Source of the DNA: Symbiopectobacterium purcellii
GTDB lineage: Bacteria; Pseudomonadota; Gammaproteobacteria; Enterobacterales; Enterobacteriaceae
Direction of reading: 5' to 3'
Assembly: GCF_019797845.1 (NCBI RefSeq)
Contig: NZ_CP081864.1
Location: 2,108,001 to 2,172,000, forward strand
Length of the DNA: 64,000 bases
Part shown: one piece after another, positions 8,340 to 18,444 of the stretch
How the letters are laid out: the number at the start of each line of letters is the position of its first letter
Numbering within the stretch: position 1 is the stretch's first letter
The notes under the pieces: model-generated
Databases searched by the model: none
Told to the model about the DNA's origin: nothing
Seen by the model: only the letters and a program-made list of their open reading frames with translations
Translations under genes and position numbers: made by a program

Positions 8340-9116
8340 ATGAAAAAATTAAATATATTGATGTTATCACTGGGTTTACTGTCCTCCTCTATCGTGCTGG
8401 CGCAGACCGAATTGCGTTTTGGGCTGGAGGCAGAATACCCGCCGTTTGAAAGCAAAAATACCAAGGGCCAGTTGGAAGGTTTCGATATCGATCTGGGTCA
8501 TGCCATTTGTGAGGCGGGCAATTTCAAATGTACCTGGGTTGAAACCTCATTTGATGCTCTGATTCCGTCGCTACAAGCTAAAAAGTTCGACGCCATCAAC
8601 TCTGCGATGAACATCACCGAAAAGCGTAAGGAAGCCATAGACTTTACCGTGCCCATTTATCGCATTCCGACCCAACTGCTTGGCAAGCCCGACACAGGTC
8701 TGGCTCCGACGCCAGAAGCGCTGAAAGGCAAGAATATCGGCGTATTGCAGGGATCGATTCAGGAAGTTTACGCGAAGGCGCATTGGGAGCCGAAAGGGGT
8801 TACCGTGACCGCTTACAAAGACCAGAATTTGGCCTATGAAGATCTGGCAGCAGGCCGCCTGGACGGCACGCTGGTGATGGCCGCAGCGGGACAATCTGGT
8901 TTCTTGGATAAACCGGAAGGCAAAGGTTTTGGCTTTATTGGTAAGGCCGTGGACGACGCGACTATTCTCGGTAGCGGCATCGGTTTCGGCCTGCGTAAAA
9001 GCGACACGGCGTTGAAAGTGGAATTGGATAAAGCGATTAAACAGGTGCAGGACGACGGCACGGTTGAGAAACTGGCGAAAAAGTATTTCCCTGGTTTTGA
9101 TGTACGGGTGCAGTAA
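8340..9116 (+). CDS. ABC transporter substrate-binding protein, HisJ/ArgT family (orphan)
   Basis: A 258-residue periplasmic binding protein with a clear signal peptide (MKKLNILMLSLGLLSSSIVLA) and the family opening LRFGLEAEYPPFE plus LEGFDIDLGHAIC. This is the SBP_bac_3 fold of basic and polar amino acid binders such as HisJ, ArgT and ArtJ. No permease or ATPase gene lies nearby, so it must use a transporter encoded elsewhere or act alone. It probably forms a unit with the preceding aminotransferase, preceded by an ARG box, which hints at arginine-related control. Confidence 0.88.
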   Translation: MKKLNILMLSLGLLSSSIVLAQTELRFGLEAEYPPFESKNTKGQLEGFDIDLGHAICEAGNFKCTWVETSFDALIPSLQAKKFDAINSAMNITEKRKEAIDFTVPIYRIPTQLLGKPDTGLAPTPEALKGKNIGVLQGSIQEVYAKAHWEPKGVTVTAYKDQNLAYEDLAAGRLDGTLVMAAAGQSGFLDKPEGKGFGFIGKAVDDATILGSGIGFGLRKSDTALKVELDKAIKQVQDDGTVEKLAKKYFPGFDVRVQ

Positions 9117-9150
9117 CCTACGCTTTTGCGCGGCTTTCCGTTAGCGCGCC

Positions 9151-9194
9151 AAAAAAAACAACAAGGCCTGCGCGATTGCGTGGGCCTTGTTGTT
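9151..9194 (-). terminator. Strong stem-loop with T-run on the minus strand
   Basis: AACAACAAGGCC at 9157-9168 pairs with GGCCTTGTTGTT at 9183-9194. The A-run at 9151-9158 gives a T-run only on the minus strand, while on the plus strand the hairpin follows the binding-protein gene without T residues. It probably limits transcription from either side. Confidence 0.5.
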
Positions 9195-9587
9195 GGCAAC
9201 GACTTTCTAATAAACCGGGAATATTAATACATTAACCGAATTGGCAAAGGCAATACTTCACATGGCTCTATAAATCGCAATTTATTATCGGCCGTGTAGA
9301 TATTACCAAAGCGCAACAGATTGCAGTCTGCTTGTGTGATTTTGAGAAAGCAAAGCAAAAAAATGTCTTTGACAGGAAATAAACTGCATGAGAGGCTTTA
9401 TTTTATCAGTATTATTCATTTGTTTTATCCAGATTAAGTGATAATAAAAATATTCACCTATAGCTACAACTATTTTATACCCTAAGTGATTCGGGTGAAC
9501 GGGTGCAGTCAGTGCATCTGTAACTTGGAGCATGACAGGTATATAGCATTTTAAATGATGGCTTTTTATTACACAGGGTCAATAATA
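9195..9587. other. AT-rich gap upstream of tctC
   Basis: 393 bases with no gene I can support. The AT-rich stretch presumably carries the tctCBA promoter. A 76-codon minus-strand frame inside it has no recognisable product. Confidence 0.4.
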
Positions 9588-10556
9588 ATGAACACTGTTA
9601 GCCGTATTATACTCTTTTTATTTTTCATGATCTCTGCTGTTTTCTCCGCGCAGGCTTATCCCGAACGACCCATTCGCTTTATTGTGCCGTTTAATCCCGG
9701 TGGCGGCCAAGACATCCTTATTCGGCATATTACGCCTAAAGTCAGTAATATCCTCGGACAGCAGCTTGTGGTAGAGAATCGACCCGGTGCGGCTGGTACA
9801 TTAGGGGCATTGGCGGTTGCTAATGCAAAACCTGATGGTTATACCATCGGGTTGGGGAGTTCATCGACCCATGCAGCGAACGTGTCACAGATAGCGGGGC
9901 TTTCCTACAACCCGGTCACGGATTTTGAACCCGTGGCACTGTTGGCCGAATTTATTTCACCGTTGGTGGTCACTGCGAGTTTACCGGTTAATTCGGTTGA
10001 TGAGTTGATCCAATTGCTGAAAGCAAATCCGGGTAAATACAATTACGCTTCTGCAGGGCAAGGTTCACCCACGCGATTCAAAGCCATCTTGTTTAATCAA
10101 ATTGCAGGCGTTAATACCGTCGAAATCCCTTACAGTGGTTCCGCTCCTGCGCTGGTGGATCTTGTGGCTGGTCGCGTTGCATTAATGTTTGATGGTATAG
10201 CGGCAACGGCGCCTTTGGTGAAAGCGAATAAATTGAAGATACTGGCTATTTCCTCTCCGCAGCGTCTTCCGGAATATCCCACGATACCGACATTGGATGA
10301 ACTCGGCATCAAAGGGATCAATGCTAATGCCTGGGCAGCTGTCTTTGCGCCTGCGGGGACACCTCAGCCCGTGGTGGAAAAACTTAATGCAGCCTTTAAT
10401 CAGGCAATTAATGATCCGGCTATTCGCGCTAAATTGACCGAGCTTGGCTATCAACCCTATGGAAATATAGCGTCACCAGCATTGCGTGATTTTGTGAAGA
10501 GCGAAATTGCTGAATGGGCACGCTTATCGAAACTGGCGGGTATTGAAGCAAAATAA
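9588..10556 (+). CDS. tctC: Tripartite tricarboxylate transporter substrate-binding protein (TctC/Bug family)
   Basis: A 322-residue exported binding protein. The signal peptide starts at the ATG at 9588 (MNTVSRIILFLFFMISA, cleavage after AQA), which is why I reject the longer frame from 9555. The mature protein opens YPERPIRFIVPFNPGGGQD and has the Bug-family motifs ENRPGAAGTLGA, KPDGYTIGLG and PAGTPQPVVEKLNAAF. It captures a carboxylate in the periplasm for the TctAB channel encoded next. The true substrate, citrate or another organic acid, is not fixed by sequence. Confidence 0.92.
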   Translation: MNTVSRIILFLFFMISAVFSAQAYPERPIRFIVPFNPGGGQDILIRHITPKVSNILGQQLVVENRPGAAGTLGALAVANAKPDGYTIGLGSSSTHAANVSQIAGLSYNPVTDFEPVALLAEFISPLVVTASLPVNSVDELIQLLKANPGKYNYASAGQGSPTRFKAILFNQIAGVNTVEIPYSGSAPALVDLVAGRVALMFDGIAATAPLVKANKLKILAISSPQRLPEYPTIPTLDELGIKGINANAWAAVFAPAGTPQPVVEKLNAAFNQAINDPAIRAKLTELGYQPYGNIASPALRDFVKSEIAEWARLSKLAGIEAK

Positions 10557-10624
10557 TCGTGATGGCGGGATAACGATTTACCCTGCTGATATCACGTTCT
10601 CGTGGGGCTTTTCGGAAGCGATTG

Positions 10625-11092
10625 ATGATGTCTGATAAGTCATTATTGTATACGCGTGACGATACCGTGTCGGGCGGGTTTTTACTGCTTATCGGTGGCG
10701 CTGCAATGACGATGGCGATCCTCAAATACCCTTTAGGAAACGCATCGCAAATGGGGCCGGGCTATGTTCCCGCGCTTCTTGGCGGATTGCTTGCTCTGTT
10801 GGGTTTTATTATTGCATTGCGAGGCACGTTAAGTCAGGTTTGGAAAACCGATAAATTTCATTCGGCTATGCGTCCGCTGTTTTTTATTCTCGGTGTGATT
10901 ATCCTGTTTGGATACATCATCAGCGTCGCAGGGGTGATTGTTTCCAGTGCGTTGGCTATTGCTGGCGCCGCACTGGGTACGCGAGAAACTCGAACCAAAG
11001 AAATTATTATTCTAGCGATTATTATGGCCGGGCTATCGGATATTTTCTTTGTAAAAGTTCTCGCTATTCCATTTAACGAGTGGCCTCTGTAA
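10625..11092 (+). CDS. tctB: Tripartite tricarboxylate transporter small membrane subunit TctB
   Basis: A 155-residue protein with four predicted membrane helices (starting near GGFLLLIGGAAMTMAI), the size and pattern of TctB. The conserved loop MGPGYVPALLGGLLALLG follows the first helix. GGAAG precedes the start, and a second ATG lies three bases later. It is encoded between tctC and tctA and its stop codon overlaps the tctA start, so the two membrane subunits are translationally coupled. Confidence 0.9.
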   Translation: MMSDKSLLYTRDDTVSGGFLLLIGGAAMTMAILKYPLGNASQMGPGYVPALLGGLLALLGFIIALRGTLSQVWKTDKFHSAMRPLFFILGVIILFGYIISVAGVIVSSALAIAGAALGTRETRTKEIIILAIIMAGLSDIFFVKVLAIPFNEWPL

Positions 11093-12594
11093 TGAGTGAA
11101 TTATTTAACGGTTTTGCCAGCGGTCTTGATGCCGTATTCACCCTGAATAATCTCTTCTATTGTTTTCTCGGCGCCCTGTTAGGGACATTTGTCGGCGTCT
11201 TGCCCGGTGTTGGGCCTCTGGTAACGATTGCACTGTTGCTGCCGTTCACTTTTTTACTCGATCCCAGTGCTGCGCTGATTATGTTAGCGGGGATTTATTA
11301 CGGTTCTGCCTATGGTGGCTCTACCACGTCAATTTTGCTCAATATTCCAGGTGAAACCTCATCGGTAATTACCTGCCTCGATGGCCATGCGATGGCGCGG
11401 CAAGGCAGGGCAGGTCCAGCACTGGCTATCTCTGCAATTGGCTCATTTTTCGCAGGCAGTGTTGCGACGATCATTATCGCACTCTGTGCGCCGCTACTGT
11501 CCTCTCTGGCATTACTTTTTGGACCTGCTGATTATTTCTCCTTAATGCTGCTTGGCCTTGTCGGTGCGATTGTTCTGGCACAGGGATCGTTGCTTAAGGC
11601 GTTTGCGGTAATGGTGCTAGGGATGCTACTCGGATTGATGGGGGTTGATGTCAACTCCGGGGCGGTGCGTTATACCTTTGGCATTATCCAACTCACGGAC
11701 GGTATCAGTTTCGTTGCGCTGGCGATGGGACTGTTTGGTATCAGCGAAATTATCCGTGTGGTTTCCCTTCGGGAACAAGCTACGGGTAACGTTATTCCCC
11801 ATGGGCGCGTTTTGCTAAGCCGTGACGATCTCCGTCAATCGGCGGGACCTGTGTTACGCGGTACGCTGATTGGCTCGTTGTTTGGACTGCTGCCAGGTGG
11901 CGGTGGGGCGCTGGCAACGTTCTGCTCGTATACGGTAGAAAAAAAGGTGTCGGCAAATCCTGAGCAATTTGGTCACGGCGCGATTGCCGGTGTCGCGGGG
12001 CCTGAGTCCGCAAATAATGCGGCGGCACAAACGTCGTTTATTCCCTTATTAACGCTGGGTCTCCCCTCCAATGGTACGATGGCTTTGATGGCGGGGGCGA
12101 TGATGATCCACGGTATTACTCCTGGCCCACAATTTATCACGGACCAACCCACTCTGTTCTGGAGTGTGATTGCGAGTATGTGGATTGGCAATATCATGCT
12201 GCTGGCGCTTAATCTGCCACTGGTTGGGGTATGGGTACAATTATTGCGAATTCCCTATCGGCTACTGTATCCGGTTATTATCATGTTCTGTTGCATTGGT
12301 ATATACAGTGTGGCAAGCAGTTCATTCGATATTTTTACGGCGGCGCTATTCGGACTGATTGGATTTGCGTTGGTGGCATATGATTACGAGCCTGCCCCCT
12401 TACTGATGGGCTTTATTCTCGGGCCGTTGATGGAGGAGAACCTACGTCGGGCCATGATGATGTCGCGAGGGCGTTATGCCATTTTCATCGAAGAACCCAT
12501 CAGTCTCTGTTTGCTGCTAATGGCATTGGCGTTGCTAGCGATCACCGTACTCCCTTCGATCAAAACAAAGCGTGAGCATATTTTTACTGAATGA
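11092..12594 (+). CDS. tctA: Tripartite tricarboxylate transporter large membrane subunit TctA
   Basis: A 500-residue polytopic membrane protein of the TctA family. Conserved features are GTFVGVLPGVGPLVTIAL near the N-terminus, YYGSAYGGSTTSILLNIPGE, and the inverted-repeat counterpart LFGLLPGGGGALATF in the middle. The start ATG at 11092 overlaps the tctB stop by one base (TAATG). With TctB it forms the ion-driven permease that takes substrate from TctC. It ends a three-gene operon closed by the palindromic terminator at 12794. Confidence 0.92.
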   Translation: MSELFNGFASGLDAVFTLNNLFYCFLGALLGTFVGVLPGVGPLVTIALLLPFTFLLDPSAALIMLAGIYYGSAYGGSTTSILLNIPGETSSVITCLDGHAMARQGRAGPALAISAIGSFFAGSVATIIIALCAPLLSSLALLFGPADYFSLMLLGLVGAIVLAQGSLLKAFAVMVLGMLLGLMGVDVNSGAVRYTFGIIQLTDGISFVALAMGLFGISEIIRVVSLREQATGNVIPHGRVLLSRDDLRQSAGPVLRGTLIGSLFGLLPGGGGALATFCSYTVEKKVSANPEQFGHGAIAGVAGPESANNAAAQTSFIPLLTLGLPSNGTMALMAGAMMIHGITPGPQFITDQPTLFWSVIASMWIGNIMLLALNLPLVGVWVQLLRIPYRLLYPVIIMFCCIGIYSVASSSFDIFTAALFGLIGFALVAYDYEPAPLLMGFILGPLMEENLRRAMMMSRGRYAIFIEEPISLCLLLMALALLAITVLPSIKTKREHIFTE

Positions 12595-12793
12595 TGACGC
12601 TTGCGGCCTGTCGGTGGTGCATGCGCGATAGGCGTTATCCACCCCGGTTTTGAACAGTGCACCGCCATACCCGGAAAGCAGTTACGATTCTGAAGTATAA
12701 AATCGAACGCACTATGTTGCTGAAGTCGAGGCCCAGTAGTTATTTCAGCCCGATCGTGTTATTACGCTGTGATAGCGTGAGACATGATGAAAA

Positions 12794-12825
12794 CATAAAA
12801 TCCACGCAACTGCGTGGATTTTATG
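12794..12825. terminator. Bidirectional terminator between tctA and ychF
   Basis: CATAAAATCCACGCA at 12794-12808 and its exact reverse complement at 12811-12825 make a 15-base-pair stem with a two-base centre. The AT-rich outer arms allow termination for both converging operons. Confidence 0.75.
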
Positions 12826-12880
12826 AGGTTTTGTGGCCTTTATGCGATGCATTGATATCGCATGAGACAATAGAATCAAC

Positions 12881-13972
12881 TTAGACGTTAAACAAGAAAT
12901 TCATCACATCGCCATCTTTAACTATGTATTCTTTCCCTTCAGAACGCATTTTCCCTGCTTCTTTCGCGCCTTGCTCACTTTTGTAGGTGATGAAGTCTTC
13001 ATACGCGATGGTTTGGGCGCGGATAAAGCCTTTTTCAAAGTCGGTATGGATTTTACCGGCGGCCTGTGGGGCAGTAGCGCCGACAGGGATGGTCCAGGCG
13101 CGCACTTCTTTTACGCCTGCGGTAAAGTAGGTTTGCAGGTTAAGCAATTCATAACCGGCGCGAATCACGCGGTTCAGGCCCGGTTCTTCCAGCCCCAACT
13201 CTGCCATGAATTCGTCGCGATCGGCGTCATCCAGTTCGGCAATGTCTGATTCCACCGCAGCACAAACCGGGACAACCACAGAACCCTCACTGGCAGCGAT
13301 TTCACGTACTCGATCCAGGTAGGGGTTGTTTTCAAAGCCATCTTCATTGACGTTAGCGATATACATGGTGGGCTTGAGCGTCAGGAAGCTCAGGTAACGA
13401 ATGGCCGCTTTCTCTTCAGCATTCAGATCCAGGGCGCGCAACATTCCCGCTTTTTCCAACTGCGGCAGACATTTTTCCAGCGCGGCCTGTTCAATTTTGG
13501 CGTCTTTGTCACCGCCTTTGGCTTTCTTCTGCACGCGGTGCAGTGCACGTTCGCAGGTATCGAGATCCGCCAGCGCCAGTTCGGTGTTGATGGTATCGAT
13601 GTCGTCAGCCGGATCAACTTTGCCCGCAACGTGGATAATGTTGTCGTTTTCGAAGCAGCGCACTACGTGACCGATCGCTTCCGTTTCGCGGATGTTAGTC
13701 AGGAATTGGTTACCCAAGCCTTCACCTTTGGATGCGCCTTTTACCAGACCTGCGATATCAACAAACTCCATCGTGGTGGGGAGAATACGCTGCGGCTTAA
13801 CAATCTCGGCCAGCTTGTCCAAACGCGGATCGGGCATCGGCACCACGCCAGTGTTGGGCTCTATGGTGCAAAACGGAAAGTTGGCCGCTTCGATACCGGC
13901 TTTGGTCAATGCATTGAACAGCGTAGATTTACCCACGTTAGGCAGCCCAACGATACCGCATTTGAATCCCAT
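12881..13972 (-). CDS. ychF: Redox-regulated ribosome-associated ATPase YchF
   Basis: A 363-residue Obg-family P-loop protein, the standard YchF length. The Walker A is [14 protein letters not shown] near residue 8, followed by the switch region [14 protein letters not shown] and [19 protein letters not shown]. The NVNEDG sequence in place of the NKxD motif accounts for the ATP preference of this family. A coiled-coil arm and a C-terminal TGS domain ([15 protein letters not shown]) complete it. It binds ribosomes and dampens the oxidative-stress response. It lies downstream of pth on the same strand, as in other enterobacteria. Confidence 0.97.
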   Translation of the reverse strand: MGFKCGIVGLPNVGKSTLFNALTKAGIEAANFPFCTIEPNTGVVPMPDPRLDKLAEIVKPQRILPTTMEFVDIAGLVKGASKGEGLGNQFLTNIRETEAIGHVVRCFENDNIIHVAGKVDPADDIDTINTELALADLDTCERALHRVQKKAKGGDKDAKIEQAALEKCLPQLEKAGMLRALDLNAEEKAAIRYLSFLTLKPTMYIANVNEDGFENNPYLDRVREIAASEGSVVVPVCAAVESDIAELDDADRDEFMAELGLEEPGLNRVIRAGYELLNLQTYFTAGVKEVRAWTIPVGATAPQAAGKIHTDFEKGFIRAQTIAYEDFITYKSEQGAKEAGKMRSEGKEYIVKDGDVMNFLFNV

Positions 13973-14100
13973 ACTTTTATCACCTTAAATAGCTTATCAA
14001 TCAGATGATTGTGGTTTGTCATCTGAACAAATAAATACGTTAGCGCCGATTATACACGGAATGGCGCATTAACTCGAACCGCCTGCGCGCGAATATCACT

Positions 14101-14688
14101 TTACGCAGGTTTATAGGCGTGCAGTCGATTCATTGCTTTTACCATATCGTCTTTCAGCAAAATCTCGGTGCAGCGAATGGCTTCGTCGATCGCGCCGTCG
14201 ATCAGCGTCTGCTCACTGGCGGGCGGTTTGCCCAGCACAAAACCGGTAACCTTACTTTTATCGCCGGGATGGCCGATACCAATGCGCAAACGGTGAAAAT
14301 TAGGGTTGTTCCCTAATTTGCTCATGATGTCTTTCAAGCCGTTGTGTCCGCCGTGTCCACCGCCCAGTTTTAGTTTGGCAACCCCCGGTAAAAGATCCAG
14401 TTCATCGTGCGCCACCAGAATTTCATCCGGTTGGATGCGGTAAAAAGTTGCCATTGCCGCCACCGCTTTACCACTGAGGTTCATAAAGGTGGTTGGCACC
14501 AGCAGACGAACATCGTGGCCAGCCAGCGTGAGGCGTGCGGTATAGCCAAAGAATTTGGCCTCTTCCTTAAGCGATTGCCGATAAACCTCAGCTAACTGGT
14601 CAACATACCAGGCACCGGCATTGTGGCGCGTGGCGGCGTATTCGGCTCCCGGATTCGCCAATCCGACGATCAATTTGATACTGCTCAC
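14101..14688 (-). CDS. pth: Peptidyl-tRNA hydrolase
   Basis: A 195-residue enzyme that cleaves peptidyl-tRNA released by stalled ribosomes, recycling tRNA. Catalytic and binding residues are visible in [19 protein letters not shown] (the Asn and His near positions 12 and 22), in FMNLSGKAV, and in HDELDLLPG and [12 protein letters not shown]. It is 128 bases upstream of ychF and probably cotranscribed with it. ychH is divergent on the other side. Confidence 0.97.
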   Translation of the reverse strand: MSSIKLIVGLANPGAEYAATRHNAGAWYVDQLAEVYRQSLKEEAKFFGYTARLTLAGHDVRLLVPTTFMNLSGKAVAAMATFYRIQPDEILVAHDELDLLPGVAKLKLGGGHGGHNGLKDIMSKLGNNPNFHRLRIGIGHPGDKSKVTGFVLGKPPASEQTLIDGAIDEAIRCTEILLKDDMVKAMNRLHAYKPA

Positions 14689-15052
14689 GTTAAGTCCCAG
14701 ATTTTGCGTCTTATGACGCCCGATAACAGAAAGTCAAACGCGTAGTTTACACAGGTGTAGGGCAGTGAAAAAGCCTTCAGCAGGTTGTTTGTCGTGCGTT
14801 CGATGGGCATGCAGCAGAAAATGGTTGGAAACGATTTACTTTTGCAATAATTCAATTTCGTTATTAATTATATTCGCACTCTGTCAGCACTAAATGTAAA
14901 AAAACGTTTCTACACTTGCTTATCTGTGATCGCCTACGCAATACCTTATTGCCTACAGCGTCTATAATTACATCAGAACAAGGACGGTTACGTAGCATTT
15001 TCATTTTTCCGAACGGTCACGTATTTTACCTGACCCTTACAGGAGGTGACAG
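14689..15052. promoter_or_regulatory. Divergent pth/ychH regulatory region
   Basis: 364 bases without a gene. The ychH side carries the promoter and CRP-like site described at 14925-14968. The pth side is less clear and I could not place its promoter by eye. Confidence 0.5.
14925..14968 (+). promoter_or_regulatory. ychH promoter with CRP-like site at class II distance
   Basis: A perfect -10 TATAAT lies at 14963-14968 with no good -35. A half-matching CRP site, TGTGA-TCGCCT-ACGCA at 14925-14940, is centred about 42 bases before the predicted start of transcription, the class II activator position. E. coli ychH is known to respond to CRP, which supports the reading. Confidence 0.5.
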
Positions 15053-15325
15053 ATGAAACGCAAAAATGCTGTCATGCTAGGCAACGTATTTATGGGTATC
15101 GGTATGGTGTTAATGGTCGGGGGGATCGCCTTCACCATTATCAGCCAATTACCGGAGCTAAACTTACCCGCCTATTTTACCTATTTCGACCTGATGGCCA
15201 TCTTCGCTGGTGCCATGACCTGGTTGGTTGGGGCGCGCATTGGCGGACGTGAAGCCGTTGCCGATCGCTATTGGTGGGTGAAGCATTTCGATAAACGCTG
15301 CCGCCGCCAGCAACCGCATTCCTGA
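15053..15325 (+). CDS. ychH: YchH-family stress-induced membrane protein
   Basis: A 90-residue protein with two membrane helices (VFMGIGMVLMVGGIAFTII and FDLMAIFAGAMTWLVGARIG) separated by a short loop, matching E. coli YchH in size, order and position next to pth. AGGAGG lies before the ATG. In E. coli the gene is induced under stress and biofilm growth; its biochemical role is not known. The ending YWWVKHFDKRC is typical of the family. The E. coli neighbour dauA is absent here. Confidence 0.9.
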   Translation: MKRKNAVMLGNVFMGIGMVLMVGGIAFTIISQLPELNLPAYFTYFDLMAIFAGAMTWLVGARIGGREAVADRYWWVKHFDKRCRRQQPHS

Positions 15326-15334
15326 TAATACCAG

Positions 15335-15385
15335 ACGCCTGCCTGTGCGGCAGGCGTTGGGATACTTTCTGCTGCAGAAAGTATC
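15335..15385. repeat. Two adjacent stem-loops after ychH
   Basis: ACGCCTGCC at 15335-15343 pairs with GGCAGGCGT at 15349-15357, and GATACTTTCTG at 15361-15371 pairs perfectly with CAGAAAGTATC at 15375-15385. Neither is followed by a T-run. They may stabilise or punctuate the ychH transcript. Confidence 0.5.
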
Positions 15386-15514
15386 TGCTTTGCACGCTTA
15401 TCATATTCCTCCTGCGGTAATAGACCCGATAATAATTATCGCCATTGTTCATCAGCAATATTATTGTCGCGCTGAACAGTATTATGTCCAGCAGGTAAAC
15501 GTACCCATACGATA

Positions 15515-15548
15515 ATAAAAAACGCCACCCGAAGGTGGCGTTTTTTAT
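15515..15548. terminator. Bidirectional terminator downstream of prs
   Basis: ACGCCACC at 15522-15529, a CGAA loop and GGTGGCGT at 15534-15541 form a stem flanked by an A-run on the left and a T-run on the right. It closes the lolB-ispE-prs operon on the minus strand and can also stop plus-strand reading from ychH. Confidence 0.85.
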
Positions 15549-15584
15549 TAATAACACATTGACAACAGAAATGGACGCTGTTGA

Positions 15585-16628
<1,044 letters not shown>

Positions 16629-16689
16629 TTAAGCGTTGAACTTAAGGCATAAACCCGCCATACGGGGTAAAAATGTTTTCAACGCTTAA
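16629..16689. repeat. 12-base inverted repeat spanning the ispE-prs junction
   Basis: TTAAGCGTTGAA at 16629-16640 and its exact reverse complement TTCAACGCTTAA at 16678-16689 enclose 37 bases. The right arm includes the ispE stop codon. In the transcript this would fold into a hairpin just after ispE, ahead of prs. Confidence 0.5.
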
Positions 16690-17561
16690 CGTTGCCCAGA
16701 AAGCACACGGTGCAGCGGCGAGGTATTCACGCCACGCGCAACAAAACCGTTTAGCGTTTCCGGGGCCTGGTCAAGCACCTGACGGGCGGCGGATTCGGTG
16801 TCGAATTCGGCAAACACACAAGCTCCCGTTCCTGTCAGGCGCGCCGGTGCGTATTCTAGCAGCCAAGAAAGTCGCTGTTCAACCTCGCGAAAACGTTTTC
16901 TTACGGTAGATTCACAATCATTGACGAAGGTCTGTTTTTGTAGCTCATCTAATGTGCGTACCGGTGTGTTGCGCGGTAAGTCAGGATCGCCAAATACCAA
17001 CGGCGTCGGAATGGTGACGCCAGGGTGCACCACCAGATACCATTTTTCCGGCGGCGAAGCGGGTGTCAGTATCTCCCCAACGCCTTCGGCAAAGGCGGCA
17101 TGCCCACGCACAAATACCGGCACGTCTGCGCCTAATCGTAATCCCAACTGCGCCAGCGTGTCCTCATCAAGGCCGCATTGCCACAGGTGATTCAACGCAA
17201 CCAACACCGTCGCGGCGTTGGAAGAGCCACCTCCCAAACCGCCGCCCATGGGCAGGCGTTTATCGATAGCGATAGCGGCACCGTTATAGGCGAGTGCGCG
17301 GCCCTGCTCATGGCAGTAGGCCTGTAACAGGCGTGCTGCGCGCACCGCCAGATTGGTGTCGTCAGGTACGCCGGGCAGCGGGGTGAGTAGCTGGATAACG
17401 CCGTCGTTGCGTAACTTGATGTCAACCGTGTCGCCATAGTCCAGAAACTGAAACAGCGTTTGCAACAGGTGATAACCGTCGGCACGCTGACCGGTGATAT
17501 ACAGAAACAGGTTGAGTTTGGCCGGGGATGGCCAGTGCGTTAGCTGTGACACATCACTCAT
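16686..17561 (-). CDS. ispE: 4-(cytidine 5'-diphospho)-2-C-methyl-D-erythritol kinase
   Basis: A 291-residue GHMP-family kinase of the MEP isoprenoid pathway; it phosphorylates CDP-methylerythritol at the 2-hydroxyl. The N-terminal [15 protein letters not shown] carries the catalytic lysine region, the ATP-binding glycine loop reads [17 protein letters not shown] near residue 100, and the C-terminal [10 protein letters not shown] motif closes the fold. The start lies two bases after the lolB stop, so the pair is coupled. Confidence 0.97.
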   Translation of the reverse strand: MSDVSQLTHWPSPAKLNLFLYITGQRADGYHLLQTLFQFLDYGDTVDIKLRNDGVIQLLTPLPGVPDDTNLAVRAARLLQAYCHEQGRALAYNGAAIAIDKRLPMGGGLGGGSSNAATVLVALNHLWQCGLDEDTLAQLGLRLGADVPVFVRGHAAFAEGVGEILTPASPPEKWYLVVHPGVTIPTPLVFGDPDLPRNTPVRTLDELQKQTFVNDCESTVRKRFREVEQRLSWLLEYAPARLTGTGACVFAEFDTESAARQVLDQAPETLNGFVARGVNTSPLHRVLSGQR

Positions 17562-17563
17562 GC

Positions 17564-18187
17564 TTATTGCACCGTCCAGTTATTCATTTTCAGCTTGATG
17601 CGTTGCTCGCCTTGCGTCAGTTCCAGGGCGTTGGGCAGCGTGGGCGTGACGCTATCATCGTAACCGAGGTATTTCACTTCCCACGTCAAGCCGTTTTGTA
17701 CCAGCGTTGCCGTACTGAGTCGCGCGTGCTCATCCAGCGTAAACTGCTGCGCATCTCCCGGCAGGCCAATCATCCATTGGCGCAGATTGGTCAACGGAAT
17801 ACGCATTCCGGTCAGTTGAGACAGCATGTACTCGGCATCTTTGCCGATATAACGTTTGCCTTGTCCATCGGTGATTTGAATGCCATCAGGCTGCGCGCGC
17901 AGTTCCAACTCTGTGCCGCCAAACGGGTTAGTCAGCAGCAGGCGGTAGCGCTGCGCAGAGGACTCTTGCCAGAAAAAGTTGGCTGAAAGTTTCTTGCTAT
18001 CGGAGAGATAGGCAAATGCGCCACGCGTCTGATACTGGCTTAATTGTTGTACCTGCTGCTTATGTTGCAACCAGGCTGGAGAGTCCGACGTTGCATTGGG
18101 ACCAGAGGGTTTGGTCAGCGTACAAGCAGTCAGCAGTAAACTGGCTAAAGGCAGGAGACGTAAGGCGCGGGCGGTGTGACTTAACAT
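17564..18187 (-). CDS. lolB: Outer-membrane lipoprotein receptor LolB
   Basis: A 207-residue lipoprotein with signal peptide and lipobox LLTAC (acylated cysteine at residue 22). It accepts lipoproteins from LolA and inserts them in the outer membrane. Motifs include [37 protein letters not shown] and the C-terminal [15 protein letters not shown]. It is the first gene of lolB-ispE-prs and is divergent from hemA, with 257 bases between them. Confidence 0.96.
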   Translation of the reverse strand: MLSHTARALRLLPLASLLLTACTLTKPSGPNATSDSPAWLQHKQQVQQLSQYQTRGAFAYLSDSKKLSANFFWQESSAQRYRLLLTNPFGGTELELRAQPDGIQITDGQGKRYIGKDAEYMLSQLTGMRIPLTNLRQWMIGLPGDAQQFTLDEHARLSTATLVQNGLTWEVKYLGYDDSVTPTLPNALELTQGEQRIKLKMNNWTVQ

Positions 18188-18444
18188 GTTGCATGTATCC
18201 TATTAAGGGTAGATAACCCCGTCATCATGTCGAATGGATACAGTGTGCCATGCGTTGCAAGCGATGCCCAGCGGCAATGTATGGCAGATAAAAAGCAATG
18301 CGGCACGCAATACCAACTACATCAATAGAGGTACTTCGCGCCGCGTCGCTTTTCATGCTGCGCAGCATCAAGTAGAATGCCCCTACTCGAAGACCATACT
18401 AATGTCGGCATTACTCTTGACGGCGTTTATTCAAGAATGACCCA

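Noticed and set aside
9151..9194. Standard terminator for the binding-protein gene
   Set aside because: The T-run lies on the minus strand only, so I describe it as a minus-oriented or dual hairpin rather than a normal plus-strand terminator.
9303..9533. 76-codon minus-strand frame before tctC
   Set aside because: No family match; AT-rich promoter region.
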